Under the pieces are notes generated by a model, which ran no database searches, was not told where the DNA came from, and saw only the letters and a list, made by a program, of their open reading frames with translations. A stretch of DNA of 64,000 nucleotides from Panacagrimonas sp041603235. Lineage in GTDB: Bacteria; Pseudomonadota; Gammaproteobacteria; Nevskiales; Nevskiaceae. Position 1 is the stretch's first letter, and each line of letters starts with the position of its first letter. The translations under genes and the position numbers were made by a program. Below, piece by piece: positions 24,217 through 33,678 of this stretch. The DNA lies in contig JBFIES010000003.1 of assembly GCA_041603235.1 (NCBI GenBank), forward strand, positions 247,040 through 311,039, given 5' to 3'.

Positions 24217-24816
24217 GTGACCATTGAAACTCAGATCATTGCGGGACTCGATGAAGTAGGCCGGGGATGTCTGGCGGGGCCTGTTTTTGCTGCGGCGGTG
24301 GTGTTGCCGGAGCATTTCGCAATCCCCGATCTGAGAGATTCTAAGAAGCTGTCCGCAAAGCGACGGGTTCAGGTTGATCGTGAGGTCAAGGCGCAGGCAC
24401 TGGCCTGGTCCATCGGGAAGGCCGACCCAGGCGAGATTGATGAGATCAATATTCTGCAGGCCACGTTTCTGGCCATGCGGCGCGCCCTGTCGGGGCTGGG
24501 GATGGCGGTCGACATCTGCCGCGTGGATGGAAATCAGGATCCGGGGCTTTCGATGCCAACGCAATTGATCATCGGAGGGGACAATCTTGAACCTTCGATC
24601 ATGGCAGCATCGGTGATTGCCAAAGTGGCGCGCGATCAGGAAATGGAAAGGCTGGATGTTCAGCACCCGGGCTACGCCTTTGCAAAGAACAAGGGTTATG
24701 GAACGCCCGCACATCTGGCGGGCCTGAAGCAGCTTGGCCCAAGCAGCATACATCGCATGAGTTTCTCACCCTGTCTTGCCGCGCGTGAGCAGTGGCATGC
24801 GAGTGAGGTGCGCTGA
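24217..24816 (+). CDS. rnhB: Ribonuclease HII
   Basis: A 199-residue endonuclease that removes RNA from RNA-DNA hybrids and single ribonucleotides from DNA. The catalytic motif IAGLDEVGRGCLAGPVFAAAVVL (acidic pair in DEVGRG), DSKKLSAKRR, the central aspartate in VDGNQDP, and SIMAASVIAKVARDQ are intact. A GTG at 24217 gives a normal N-terminus. Its stop overlaps the dnaE start (TGATG at 24814-24818), fitting the common lpxB-rnhB-dnaE-accA order; lpxB is not present upstream here. Confidence 0.95.
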   Translation: MTIETQIIAGLDEVGRGCLAGPVFAAAVVLPEHFAIPDLRDSKKLSAKRRVQVDREVKAQALAWSIGKADPGEIDEINILQATFLAMRRALSGLGMAVDICRVDGNQDPGLSMPTQLIIGGDNLEPSIMAASVIAKVARDQEMERLDVQHPGYAFAKNKGYGTPAHLAGLKQLGPSSIHRMSFSPCLAAREQWHASEVR

Positions 24817-27800
24817 TGTTTGTTCACCTGAGACTACATACCGAGTACTCGATCAGCGACGGCCTGATTCGGGTCCAGCCGCGAAAGGGTGTCAATGGCG
24901 AAACGCTGACATCGCAGGCCGCAAAGTTGAACATGCCGGCGATTGCGCTGACCGATCGCATGAATCTGTTTGCGATGGTCAAGTTCTACAAGGCCGCAGA
25001 GAGTGCTGGCATCAAACCGATTGTCGGCTGTGATCTTTGGCTCAGTGAGGCGGAGAAGGGCATGGCGCCCGAGCGACTCACCTTGCTGGTCATGAATGAT
25101 CAGGGTTATCGCAATCTCACCCGGCTGATTTCGCAGAGTTATACCGAGGGTCAGGCCACCGGCGTTGCGCTGATCGAGCGTCACTGGCTGGCCGAGAATG
25201 CCGAAGGCCTGATCGCTATTACGGGGCGTGACGGCGGCGCTTTCCAGGCAGCCGAGCAGCACAAGGTCGAACAGGCGGTTTCAGCGCTGGAGTCTCTCAA
25301 GACGATTTTTCCGCAGCGTCTTTATCTTGAAGTGAGTCGCTGTGAGCGTCCGGGCGATGAGAGCTGGGTTGAGGCTGCATCGGCGCTTGCCCGGCACTGC
25401 GATTTGCCATTGGTGGCGACCAACGATGTCCGTTTCCTGAAGCGGGAAGAGTTCAGCGCGCATGAGGCGCGCGTCTGTATTGCTCAGGGTCGGGTGCTGA
25501 GTGATGACAAGCGCCCCCGTGACTACACGGAAGAGCAGTATCTGAAGTCAGCCGATGAGATGCAGGCATTGTTTTCTGATTTGCCTGAGGCGATCGAGAA
25601 TACGGTCGAAATTGCGCGGCGCTGCACACTCAGCCTGGAGTTCGGCACCTACCATCTTCCGGATTTTCCGGTGCCGGAAACACAGACCCCGGATTCGCAT
25701 CTTCGTGATGTTGCGCATCGAGGGCTGGGCAAGCGCCTGTCGCAAATCGATGCGCGTCAGCCGGAGGCCGAATATCGCGCCCGTCTCGACTATGAGCTGG
25801 GCATTATCGAGAAGATGGGTTTTGCCGGGTACTTTCTGGTCGTGGCCGACTTTATCGGCTGGGCAAAAGAAAATGGTTGCCCTGTGGGGCCGGGACGCGG
25901 CTCCGGTGCGGGCTCACTGGTGGCTTATTCAATCGGTATTACCGATCTGGATCCGCTGCCTTACAACTTGCTGTTTGAGCGCTTCCTGAATCCTGAGCGC
26001 GTATCCATGCCCGACTTCGACGTCGATTTCTGCATGGACAATCGTGATCGGGTCATTGATTACGTTTCGCAGAAATACGGCCGCGAACGTGTCGGGCAGA
26101 TCATTACCTACGCGACGATGGCAGCCCGCGGAGTCGTGCGCGATGTCTGTCGAATCATGGGGCACGGATATGGATTCGGCGATCGTCTGGCCAAACTCAT
26201 TCCTGGCACACCCGGCACGACGCTGGCCGGAGCCCTGAAAGATGTTCCCGAACTCAAGGCCGCTTTTGAGGAAGAAGAGGATGTCCGCGCTGTTCTGGAA
26301 TTGTGCCTTGAGCTGGAGGGCATCACCCGTGGCGTGGGCGTGCATGCGGGCGGTGTTGTCATTGCGCCGGAACCGCTGACGGCCTACGCGCCGCTGTTGT
26401 GCGAGCCCGGTGGCGCTGGTCTGCGTACCCAGTTCGACATGAAGGATCTGGAAGCCATCGGTCTGGTGAAGTTTGATTTTCTGGGGCTCAAGACCCTGAC
26501 GATCATCCAGACCGCACTGGACACCATCGCCCGTTCGCGTGGAGAGCATGTGGACATGCTCGCGGTGCCGCTGACTGATGAAAAGACCTACCAGTTGTAT
26601 GCCAGCGGCGAGACCGGTGCCGTGTTCCAGATGGAATCGCCCGGTATGCAGCGGGCCTCACGCGACCTCAAGCCAGACACTTTCGAAGACATCATTGCGT
26701 TGGTATCCCTCTATCGGCCCGGCCCGATGGAACTGATTCCGGAATATTGCGCGCGCAAGCGAGGCGATGCCGAGGTGACCTATCTGCATCCTGACATGGA
26801 GCAGGTGCTGGCCCCGACCTATGGCATTTTTGTCTATCAGGAACAGGTCATGCAGATGTCGCAGCGTCTGGCGGGCTACACGCTGGGTGGAGCTGATCTT
26901 CTGCGCCGCGCAATGGGCAAGAAGAAAGCTGACGAAATGGCGCAGCAACGGGTGGTATTCACCAAAGGCTCTGCTGAGAAAGGTATCGAGGAGCAAACGG
27001 CCACGGGGGTGTTCGACCTGATGGAAAAGTTTGCCAATTACGGTTTCAACAAATCCCACGCTGCGGCTTACGCCCTGGTTAGCTATCACACAGCCTGGCT
27101 CAAGACGCATTACCCGGCCGAGTTCATGGCCGCGGTGATGAGTTGTGACATGGACCATACTGAGACGGTGGTCGTGATGCTGGCGGAATGCCGGCGCATG
27201 GGTTTGACCGTGCATCCACCGGATATCAATCGCAGCAATTTTCGTTTTGCCGTCCCCAAGCCCGGCCAGATTGTCTACGGTCTTGGCGCCATCAAGGGGG
27301 CAGGCGAAGCGGCGCTGAGCGGCATCATTGAGGAGCGTGATCGCAAAGGGCCTTTCAAGGATCTGTTCGATTTCTGCCAGCGAATTGATACGCGCAAGGT
27401 CAATAAGCGCGTGCTCGAAGCCTTGATTCACTCAGGAGCACTCGACAACTTTGCCTTGAACCGCGCCTCGCTGATCAAGAATCTGCCTACGGCGCTGGCC
27501 ATGGCAGAGGCCGCGCAACGCAGCGTTGATACCGGGCAGAACGACATGTTCGGCATGGCCGCAGATGCAGGTGACCAGAACGCGACCATCACGGCCGAAA
27601 TCGTGGACGAATATGGAGAACGCGAGCGGCTTGAACTTGAGCGCCAGACGCTGGGCTTCTACCTGTCAGGGCATCCTATCGAGGCCTACGCAGCGATCAT
27701 GTCGCAGGTCTGCTCGGGGCGTCTTCCGGAATTGATCGCCACGCACGCCCAGCCGCCTCCGGTGGTAGGCCCGGATGAGAAGCCGGTTTGGCAGCCAAGG

Positions 27801-28400
27801 GCAAAAGTCCTGTTCGCGGCCTGGATTACTGATGTTCGCTTCTTTCGCGGCAAGGCGGATGCTGATGGCCGGGGCGGGCGGCCCAGTTACAAGATCACCC
27901 TGGATGACCAGGGTGCGCAGATTGGGACCTGGATCGATATCGAGCCTTACCAGCGTTCGCAGGAGCTGCTGAAACCGGATCATCTGGTGTTTGTCCTCGC
28001 GGAGATGGGCTCTTCCGTCGCACGGGAAGGCAGGGAGGCCGAACCACGCATCTATTCCCCGGAGTTTCTCGGGCTGGACGCGATCTACCAGCAATACCTG
28101 AGCCGGCTGAGCTTGCATTGGGAGCTGCCTGCCGCGCAGGTTTCAGCGCTCCACAAGCTGCTGGCGCCCCTCAAACAAAGCGGCAATGCCCGCCTGCAGG
28201 TTGATGTCTGTTGTGAGGCTGGGCAAGCTGCACTGGACTTCCCGGGTGACTGGAATCTGGGGCTGAACGAAGTGGCTTTGCGGCAATTGCATGAGATGCT
28301 GGGGCAAGAGTGCGTAAAATGTGAATTCAGGCGCTATGCGCCGCCGGTCAGCGAGCGGCGCGCGTCGCGTAATTTTGTTCCGAGTTTTGATGACGAGTAA
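24816..28400 (+). CDS. dnaE: DNA polymerase III alpha subunit
   Basis: A 1194-residue replicative polymerase (E. coli 1160). Domains in order: PHP domain (FVHLRLHTEYSISDGL at the N-terminus, to about 280), palm with catalytic aspartates in MPDFDVDFCMDNRDRVIDYV (about residue 390-410), thumb, fingers, helix-hairpin-helix (GFNKSHAAAYALVSYHTAWLKTHYPAEF, about 750-775), OB fold (about 990-1090) and a C-terminal tau-binding region. Translationally coupled to rnhB by a one-base stop/start overlap and followed by accA 21 bp later. Confidence 0.97.
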   Translation: MFVHLRLHTEYSISDGLIRVQPRKGVNGETLTSQAAKLNMPAIALTDRMNLFAMVKFYKAAESAGIKPIVGCDLWLSEAEKGMAPERLTLLVMNDQGYRNLTRLISQSYTEGQATGVALIERHWLAENAEGLIAITGRDGGAFQAAEQHKVEQAVSALESLKTIFPQRLYLEVSRCERPGDESWVEAASALARHCDLPLVATNDVRFLKREEFSAHEARVCIAQGRVLSDDKRPRDYTEEQYLKSADEMQALFSDLPEAIENTVEIARRCTLSLEFGTYHLPDFPVPETQTPDSHLRDVAHRGLGKRLSQIDARQPEAEYRARLDYELGIIEKMGFAGYFLVVADFIGWAKENGCPVGPGRGSGAGSLVAYSIGITDLDPLPYNLLFERFLNPERVSMPDFDVDFCMDNRDRVIDYVSQKYGRERVGQIITYATMAARGVVRDVCRIMGHGYGFGDRLAKLIPGTPGTTLAGALKDVPELKAAFEEEEDVRAVLELCLELEGITRGVGVHAGGVVIAPEPLTAYAPLLCEPGGAGLRTQFDMKDLEAIGLVKFDFLGLKTLTIIQTALDTIARSRGEHVDMLAVPLTDEKTYQLYASGETGAVFQMESPGMQRASRDLKPDTFEDIIALVSLYRPGPMELIPEYCARKRGDAEVTYLHPDMEQVLAPTYGIFVYQEQVMQMSQRLAGYTLGGADLLRRAMGKKKADEMAQQRVVFTKGSAEKGIEEQTATGVFDLMEKFANYGFNKSHAAAYALVSYHTAWLKTHYPAEFMAAVMSCDMDHTETVVVMLAECRRMGLTVHPPDINRSNFRFAVPKPGQIVYGLGAIKGAGEAALSGIIEERDRKGPFKDLFDFCQRIDTRKVNKRVLEALIHSGALDNFALNRASLIKNLPTALAMAEAAQRSVDTGQNDMFGMAADAGDQNATITAEIVDEYGERERLELERQTLGFYLSGHPIEAYAAIMSQVCSGRLPELIATHAQPPPVVGPDEKPVWQPRAKVLFAAWITDVRFFRGKADADGRGGRPSYKITLDDQGAQIGTWIDIEPYQRSQELLKPDHLVFVLAEMGSSVAREGREAEPRIYSPEFLGLDAIYQQYLSRLSLHWELPAAQVSALHKLLAPLKQSGNARLQVDVCCEAGQAALDFPGDWNLGLNEVALRQLHEMLGQECVKCEFRRYAPPVSERRASRNFVPSFDDE

Positions 28401-28421
28401 GACGGACTCCAAGATTCTTCT

Positions 28422-29384
28422 ATGAACCTCAACTACCTGGATTTTGAGCAGCCCATTGCCGATCTGCAGCAGAAGATCGAAGAGCTGCGTTTTGCCACTG
28501 CGGGGAGCGAAGTCAATCTCACCGAAGAGATTGCCCGCCTGGAGGTCAAGAGCTCCGAGCTGACCAAACAGATATTCAGCAATCTGAATGCCTGGCAGAT
28601 TGCACAGGTCGCGCGTCATCCGCAGCGGCCGTATTGCATGGATTACATCAAGGCGCTGTTCACCGAGTTTGAAGAGCTCCACGGTGATCGCCATTTCAAG
28701 GACGATCCGTCCATTGTTGGCGGTCTGGCGCGTCTGGACGGACGCGCGGTCATGGTCATTGGCCAGCAGAAGGGACGCGATGCCAAGGAACGCGTCTATC
28801 GCAACTTTGGCATGCCCATGCCAGAGGGCTATCGCAAGGCGCTACGCCTGATGAAGATGGCAGAGCACTACAACCTGCCTATTGTCACCTTCATCGATAC
28901 CCCAGGGGCCTATCCCGGCATCGGTGCTGAAGAACGAAACCAGTCGGAAGCCATCGCTCGCAACTTGTTTGAGCTCGCACGTCTACGCACGCCTATCGTG
29001 GCCACGGTGATTGGTGAAGGCGGTTCTGGCGGTGCCTTGGCCATTGGCGTGGCCGACCACGTAATGATCGCGCAGTACGGCATTTATTCGGTGATATCAC
29101 CGGAAGGCTGTGCTTCTATCCTGTTCAAGTCCGCGTCACGCGCCAAAGATGCGGCCGAAGCAATGAAGATCACCTCAAAGGATCTCATTGACCACAAGCT
29201 GGTGGACGAGATCGTGCCCGAGCCTCTGGGCGGGGCGCACCGCGATGTTCCCGGCATGATGGCCGCGGTGAAGAGTCGCCTGGTCAGTAATATTGATCGT
29301 TTGCGGCGGGTTCCCAATGCGCAACTGCTGGACACGCGCTACGAGCGCCTGATGTCCAACGGCGTGTTCGACCTCAAGACCTGA
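28422..29384 (+). CDS. accA: Acetyl-CoA carboxylase carboxyltransferase subunit alpha
   Basis: A 320-residue subunit that, with AccD, moves the carboxyl group from biotin to acetyl-CoA to make malonyl-CoA for fatty acid synthesis. Canonical sequence: MNLNYLDFEQPIADLQQKIEEL, HPQRPYCMDYI, FGDRHFKDD-type region, NFGMPMPEGYRKALRLMKMAE, and oxyanion-hole glycines in IGEGGSGGALAIGVAD. Gene order dnaE-accA-tilS is typical of gammaproteobacteria. Confidence 0.97.
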   Translation: MNLNYLDFEQPIADLQQKIEELRFATAGSEVNLTEEIARLEVKSSELTKQIFSNLNAWQIAQVARHPQRPYCMDYIKALFTEFEELHGDRHFKDDPSIVGGLARLDGRAVMVIGQQKGRDAKERVYRNFGMPMPEGYRKALRLMKMAEHYNLPIVTFIDTPGAYPGIGAEERNQSEAIARNLFELARLRTPIVATVIGEGGSGGALAIGVADHVMIAQYGIYSVISPEGCASILFKSASRAKDAAEAMKITSKDLIDHKLVDEIVPEPLGGAHRDVPGMMAAVKSRLVSNIDRLRRVPNAQLLDTRYERLMSNGVFDLKT

Positions 29385-29424
29385 CCCGATTTCCTTCTAT
29401 TTCCGGCCTTTCGGTCACGCAGAA

Positions 29425-30738
29425 GTGAACTCAAAAACTGACGCGGAATTCAGGTTTGGAAAGCTGCCGCAGCGGTCTCGCAACGCGCGAATCGTCGTTG
29501 CGTTCAGTGGCGGCATGGATTCAACGGTGCTCCTGCATGCCTTGAGTCGCAGAAACCCACGCGGCCTCTGTGCGGTGCATGTTCATCACGGCCTGCAGGA
29601 GCAAGCCGATCAATGGGCGGCGCATTGCGGGCGCGTCTGCGCCGCGCTGGACGTTCCATTGCAGGTTCAGCACGTCATCGTGCGCACGGCGGGCAAGGGT
29701 CTCGAAGCAGCCGCGCGCGAAGCTCGCTACTCGGCGTTTTCAGATGCGATGCGCAAGGGCGATGTCCTGGTGACAGCGCATCACCTTGAGGACCAGGCCG
29801 AAACCGTTCTGATGCGACTGCTACGTGGAAGTGGTACGCGCGGAATGGCCGCGATGCGCGAGTCAGTGCCACTGCATCCCGGTGTGCTCTGGCGGCCGCT
29901 GCTCCGTGTATCCAGATCGCAGATTGTCCGCTACGCACAAGCACACGCTCTTGAGTGGATAGATGACCCGCACAACCAGAGCCCGGACCTGGCGCGCAGT
30001 TACTTGCGACACGAAATCATGCCGCGGCTTCAAGCTCATTGGCCGGGTGCGGCGGGCAATCTATCGCGCTATTCGGATCTGAGCGCTGATGCCGACGAGA
30101 TTCTGCGAGAGGTCGCCGAACTTGATTTTCATGAGTGCGCGGCCCCGGGAGGGCCTTTGCCAATTGAAGTGCTCAAGAAAATGACGCGCGCGCGGCGTCA
30201 CAATCTGCTGCGCCACTGGGTCGAACACGCCCAGCTGCCGTCACCCTTTCAGGACTCTCTGGATAGACTGGATCAGGAAGTGATCGGTGCTGCCCAGGAT
30301 GCGGATCCTGTTCTGAACTGGCCCGGTGCTCAGATTCGGCGCTATCGAAACTATCTGTTTGTCATGGCGCCACTACCTGACGCGCCGCTGTCCTATTCGC
30401 AAACTTGGGACGGCTGTTGTGAGCTTGTTCTGCCACAGGGATGTGGACGTCTGCGGCCCGTCAGTCCGCCCCGTCGCGCGGTAGAGACCGTGGTCCGGCT
30501 GGCTCAGTCCGGTGACCGCTTCAGCCCCTTCGGTAGCAGTATGTCACGGACCTTGAAGAACCTGTTCCAGGAGAGAGGCGTGCCTACCTGGGTCAGGGCG
30601 CGGACACCTGTTGTCGAACGCGAGGGGCGCCTGATATGGGTGGGCGGTCTGGGATGGGCGAGCGGTCGTGACTGGACAGGGCTACGCACGGAGATTCAAT
30701 GGGTCGACGCGCCCCCGGCTGCCATCGCCGTGGAATAG
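29425..30738 (+). CDS. tilS: tRNA(Ile)-lysidine synthase
   Basis: A 437-residue enzyme that attaches lysine to C34 of the CAU-anticodon tRNA-Ile so that it reads AUA. The PP-loop ATP motif VVAFSGGMDSTVLLHAL (about residues 29-45), HHLEDQAETVLMRLLRGSGTRGM, and RPLL..SR..IV.YA motifs are present, followed by the TilS substrate-binding and C-terminal domains (RTLKNLFQERGVPTWVR). Start GTG at 29425 with weak ribosome site (AGAA). Length fits E. coli TilS (432). Confidence 0.94.
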   Translation: MNSKTDAEFRFGKLPQRSRNARIVVAFSGGMDSTVLLHALSRRNPRGLCAVHVHHGLQEQADQWAAHCGRVCAALDVPLQVQHVIVRTAGKGLEAAAREARYSAFSDAMRKGDVLVTAHHLEDQAETVLMRLLRGSGTRGMAAMRESVPLHPGVLWRPLLRVSRSQIVRYAQAHALEWIDDPHNQSPDLARSYLRHEIMPRLQAHWPGAAGNLSRYSDLSADADEILREVAELDFHECAAPGGPLPIEVLKKMTRARRHNLLRHWVEHAQLPSPFQDSLDRLDQEVIGAAQDADPVLNWPGAQIRRYRNYLFVMAPLPDAPLSYSQTWDGCCELVLPQGCGRLRPVSPPRRAVETVVRLAQSGDRFSPFGSSMSRTLKNLFQERGVPTWVRARTPVVEREGRLIWVGGLGWASGRDWTGLRTEIQWVDAPPAAIAVE

Positions 30739-30778
30739 CGTTTTAGAAAAATTACTGTTCCCCCAACCAATGGTGGGT

Positions 30779-30806
30779 TTGGAATTGGTGGGAAATTAGC
30801 TACATT
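30779..30806 (+). promoter_or_regulatory. Possible sigma-70 promoter of the acyl-CoA ligase gene
   Basis: TTGGAA (30779-30784) and TACATT (30801-30806), spaced 16 bp, each with four of six consensus matches, lie ~75 bp before the ATG. Downstream, GGCCC/GGGCC arms (30819-30823, 30830-30834) could form a small leader hairpin. Confidence 0.3.
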
Positions 30807-30878
30807 GGCCACCAAATGGGCCCACTGTCGGGCCTGGTTCGTTGTAATTCAGAATAATTATTGAACAGGAGATGTTTG

Positions 30879-32501
30879 ATGCTCGGCCAAATGATGGATA
30901 TTCCCTTGATGATTTCCTCGTTGCTCGTCCATGCGGACCGCAACCACGGAGATGCCGAGATCGTGACCCGGACGGTTGAAGGGCCGATTCATCGCTATAC
31001 CTACCGGGAGGCGCATGCCCGGGCTCGCAAGGCAGCCAACATGCTGAAAAAGCTGGGCATCGAGCATGGAGATCGGGTTGCGACCCTGGCCTGGAATACC
31101 CACCGTCACTTCGAGCTTTATTACTCTGTGTCGGGCGTGGGTGCCGTCATCCACACCATTAATCCCCGACTTCACCCAGAGCAGGTCGCCTGGATTGCCA
31201 ACCATGCCGGCGACCGGCTGATGTGCTTTGACACGACCTTTGCTCCGGTCATCGAGAAGATTGCTGCGGATTGTCCGAACGTGAAGGGCTGGATCGCCAT
31301 GACCGATCGGGCCAACATGCCGGACATCAAGGTCGACAATCTGCTGTGCTACGAAGACCTGATCGAAGCCGAGTCTGATCAGTTCGACTGGCCTGAATTT
31401 GATGAAAAGAGCGCGGCCTGCCTGTGCTACACCTCGGGCACCACTGGCAACCCCAAGGGCGTTCTGTACTCCCACCGATCCACCATTCTGCATGCCTGGG
31501 CAGGGCAGTCACCCGATGGCATGAGCATCTCCTGCCGGGATGTCATTTTGCCGATCGTGCCGATGTTCCATGTCAGCGCCTGGACCATGCCGTACATCGC
31601 CGCCATGGTGGGCGCCAAGCTGGTCTTCCCGGGTCCTGGTCTGGATGGCCCGAGCGTCTGTGAACTGTTCGAGCAAGAAAAGGTTACGTTCAGCGCCGGC
31701 GTGCCCACCGTCTGGCTCGCCGTTTTGCAGCACTTGCAAGCTAGCGGAAAGAAGCTGTCCACTGTTCGCCGCATGATGGTCGGAGGCTCCGCTGTGCCGC
31801 CCTCACTGATGAAGGCGTTCAAGGAAGAATATGACGTGGAGATGCTCCACGGCTGGGGCATGACTGAAATGTCGCCGCTGGGCACGCTGGGCAATCTCAA
31901 GGGCAAGCATGACAAGCTGCCGGAAGAAGAGAAGTTCAAGATTCGCCTGAAGCAGGGCCGGCCGCCGTTTGGCGTCGAAATGAAGATCGTCGATCCTGAC
32001 GGCAATGCACTGCCACACGACGGCAAGGTTTCGGGCGATCTTCTGGTGCGCGGTCACTGGATCATCGACAAGTATTTTGCGCTGGATAAGAGCCCGCTCA
32101 TTGATGGCTGGTTCCCTACCGGGGATGTCGGCACCATTGATGAAGATGGCTATCTGCAGATTACGGATCGTTCGAAGGACGTCATCAAATCGGGCGGCGA
32201 ATGGATCAGCTCAATCGATCTGGAAAACTTGGCGATGTCCCATCCTGCGGTTGCCATGGCAGCGGTTATCGGTATCGCGCATCCCAAATGGGATGAGCGG
32301 CCTCTGCTGGTTGTGGTTAAAAAGCCCGGTGCCGAGATTGATGCCAAGGAATTGATCAAGTTCTACGACGGCAAGATCGCCAAGTTCTGGACGCCGGATG
32401 ATGTCCAGTTCATTGATGCTCTGCCGTTGGGCGCCACAGGCAAGGTTCAGAAGAACAAGCTGCGCGAGCACTTCAGCGACTACAAGCTGCCAACTGCCTG
32501 A
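30879..32501 (+). CDS. Medium-chain / methylthiopropionate-type acyl-CoA ligase (AlkK/DmdB-like)
   Basis: A 540-residue AMP-forming ligase whose N-terminus (MLGQMMDIPLMISSLLVHAD) and GAVIHTINPRLHPEQVAWI stretch are hallmarks of the AlkK/DmdB group, acting on medium-chain fatty acids, methylthiopropionate or related acids. Adenylation motif CYTSGTTGNPKGVLYSH, WGMTEMSPLG, FPTGDVGTIDEDGYLQITDRSKDVIKSGGEW and terminal GATGKVQKNKLRE are intact. ATG 30879 follows ACAGGAGATGTTTG. It stands alone between tilS and a sigma-factor gene, preceded by a plausible promoter. Active enzyme expected; exact acid not known. Confidence 0.92.
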   Translation: MLGQMMDIPLMISSLLVHADRNHGDAEIVTRTVEGPIHRYTYREAHARARKAANMLKKLGIEHGDRVATLAWNTHRHFELYYSVSGVGAVIHTINPRLHPEQVAWIANHAGDRLMCFDTTFAPVIEKIAADCPNVKGWIAMTDRANMPDIKVDNLLCYEDLIEAESDQFDWPEFDEKSAACLCYTSGTTGNPKGVLYSHRSTILHAWAGQSPDGMSISCRDVILPIVPMFHVSAWTMPYIAAMVGAKLVFPGPGLDGPSVCELFEQEKVTFSAGVPTVWLAVLQHLQASGKKLSTVRRMMVGGSAVPPSLMKAFKEEYDVEMLHGWGMTEMSPLGTLGNLKGKHDKLPEEEKFKIRLKQGRPPFGVEMKIVDPDGNALPHDGKVSGDLLVRGHWIIDKYFALDKSPLIDGWFPTGDVGTIDEDGYLQITDRSKDVIKSGGEWISSIDLENLAMSHPAVAMAAVIGIAHPKWDERPLLVVVKKPGAEIDAKELIKFYDGKIAKFWTPDDVQFIDALPLGATGKVQKNKLREHFSDYKLPTA

Positions 32502-32597
32502 TTGTTCAAAACCGCGTCAACCGATCTGTTGCTCGCTCGTTGAATCTGGGTGAGCAGCAGAAATCTTTCCTGGCGTCATAGAACAGGAGTCGCAAAG

Positions 32598-32687
32598 ATG
32601 ATCGGTATGGACGCAAAAGAATCTGGCCAGACCCTCGGCCAGACATCCAATGCGCAAACCCGGCTCGTCTTCGCGAGCCGGGTTTGA
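32598..32687 (+). CDS. Possible 29-residue leader ORF before the sigma factor
   Basis: A short frame MIGMDAKESGQTLGQ... with an AGGAG site eight bases before its ATG. Its TGA (32685-32687) overlaps the TTG (32684-32686) that opens the sigma-factor frame, an arrangement typical of translational coupling. The 3' third lies in a 12-bp hairpin. No homologue recognised. It could equally be chance sequence in a 3' UTR. Confidence 0.3.
   Translation: MIGMDAKESGQTLGQTSNAQTRLVFASRV
32656..32685 (+). terminator. 12-bp hairpin after the AlkK/DmdB-like ligase gene
   Basis: A perfect stem (32656-32667 with 32674-32685) and a 6-nt loop. There is no T-tract beyond the TTT in the arm. It could terminate the ligase transcript, or mask the TTG start of the sigma factor. 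Confidence 0.6.
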
Positions 32688-33280
32688 CACTGACCGGACT
32701 ATTGAGCGACGCGCCGGCCACCAGCCTCGCCGCAGACAAGCGAGAAGGGAGTATCGGCCTGTCATTGGATGGCTTCCTTGCCAGTGTCGAGCGCCGCGCC
32801 TATCGAATGGCGCAAGTCGCCACGCGTGACCGGGATCAGGCCCTGGACCTGGTACAGGACGCCATGATCCAGTTTGCTCGTCGCTATTCTGAAAAGCCGA
32901 CGGATCAGTGGACGCCGCTGTTTTACCGCTGTCTGCAGAACCGGATTAGGGACTGGCAACGCCATCAAACTGTCCGCAAGCGTATCTTCTTCTGGGCGGA
33001 CAACTGTGCAGAGGACGATGGGGCCCAATTTGATGCGCCAGACCAGGCGCAGCCTCATGGGGCTGATCAGTTGCAACAGGGGCAGGCTATGCATTGTCTG
33101 GAACGCGCGTTGCGCAAGCTTCCCGTGCGCCAGAAGCAGGCTTTTGAGCTGCGCATCTGGGAGGGGCTGGATGTTCGTGACAGCGCGTTGGCAATGGGTT
33201 GTAGTGAAGGCTCGGTGAAGACGCACCTGTCACGCGCCCTTGCGAGTTTGAGAGCCGAACTGGAAGGAGTCTGGCCATGA
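32684..33280 (+). CDS. Small sigma-70 family RNA polymerase sigma factor
   Basis: A sigma factor of up to 198 residues with region 2 (FLASVERRAYRMAQVATRDRDQALDLVQDAMIQF) and region 4 helix-turn-helix (LPVRQKQAFELRIWEGLDVRDSALAMGCSEGSVKTHLSRALASLR). No region 1.1 or 3, so ECF-like. The start is uncertain: no ATG precedes region 2. TTG 32684 overlaps the leader ORF stop; CTG or TTG codons near 32759-32765, after AAGGGAG, are alternatives. It overlaps the DUF3619 gene by 4 bp (ATGA). The sigma-DUF3619-DUF3106 set is common in Betaproteobacteria. Its stimulus and regulon are unknown. Confidence 0.85.
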   Translation: MTLTGLLSDAPATSLAADKREGSIGLSLDGFLASVERRAYRMAQVATRDRDQALDLVQDAMIQFARRYSEKPTDQWTPLFYRCLQNRIRDWQRHQTVRKRIFFWADNCAEDDGAQFDAPDQAQPHGADQLQQGQAMHCLERALRKLPVRQKQAFELRIWEGLDVRDSALAMGCSEGSVKTHLSRALASLRAELEGVWP

Positions 33281-33678
33281 CACATGAAGACGATGCAGTA
33301 AACGCCGATCGCCTGGGCAGGATGTTGCGCGACAGCGAAGAGCTTGATGTGGTCAGCCGCTCCAAATTGTCTGCCGTGCGTGCCCGGGTTCTGGAAGCGA
33401 GCCGGTCTCAGGAGGTCCAAGGTCCAAATCGGTGGTGGCTGGGGCTGGGTGGCGCTGTAGCGGCGGTGGTGATGATGAGCGTCATTCTGCCGCGCGTAGG
33501 GATACTCGATAAAGACGAAAGAGAGCGCTCATTTGAGCAGGCTCGTCTTGCGGCTCAACCTCAGCCTGAGATCCTGGAATTGCTCGCCGAAGACGATCCG
33601 ATTCTCCAGTCGGATCTGTATGAAGATCTTGAGTTCATGACCTGGCTTGCCCAGGAAGAGGAAGACGAGCGTGCCTGA
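33277..33678 (+). CDS. DUF3619 single-pass membrane protein (candidate anti-sigma)
   Basis: A 133-residue protein: a ~50-residue cytoplasmic N-terminus, one transmembrane helix (about 53-72, WWLGLGGAVAAVVMMSVIL) and an acidic C-terminal tail in the periplasm (EILELLAEDDPILQSDLYEDLEFMTWLAQEEEDE). The family name is DUF3619. Translational coupling to the sigma factor and the membrane topology suggest an anti-sigma role; this is inference, as no zinc-binding anti-sigma motif is seen. Overlaps the next gene by 8 bp. Confidence 0.75.
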   Translation: MTHEDDAVNADRLGRMLRDSEELDVVSRSKLSAVRARVLEASRSQEVQGPNRWWLGLGGAVAAVVMMSVILPRVGILDKDERERSFEQARLAAQPQPEILELLAEDDPILQSDLYEDLEFMTWLAQEEEDERA

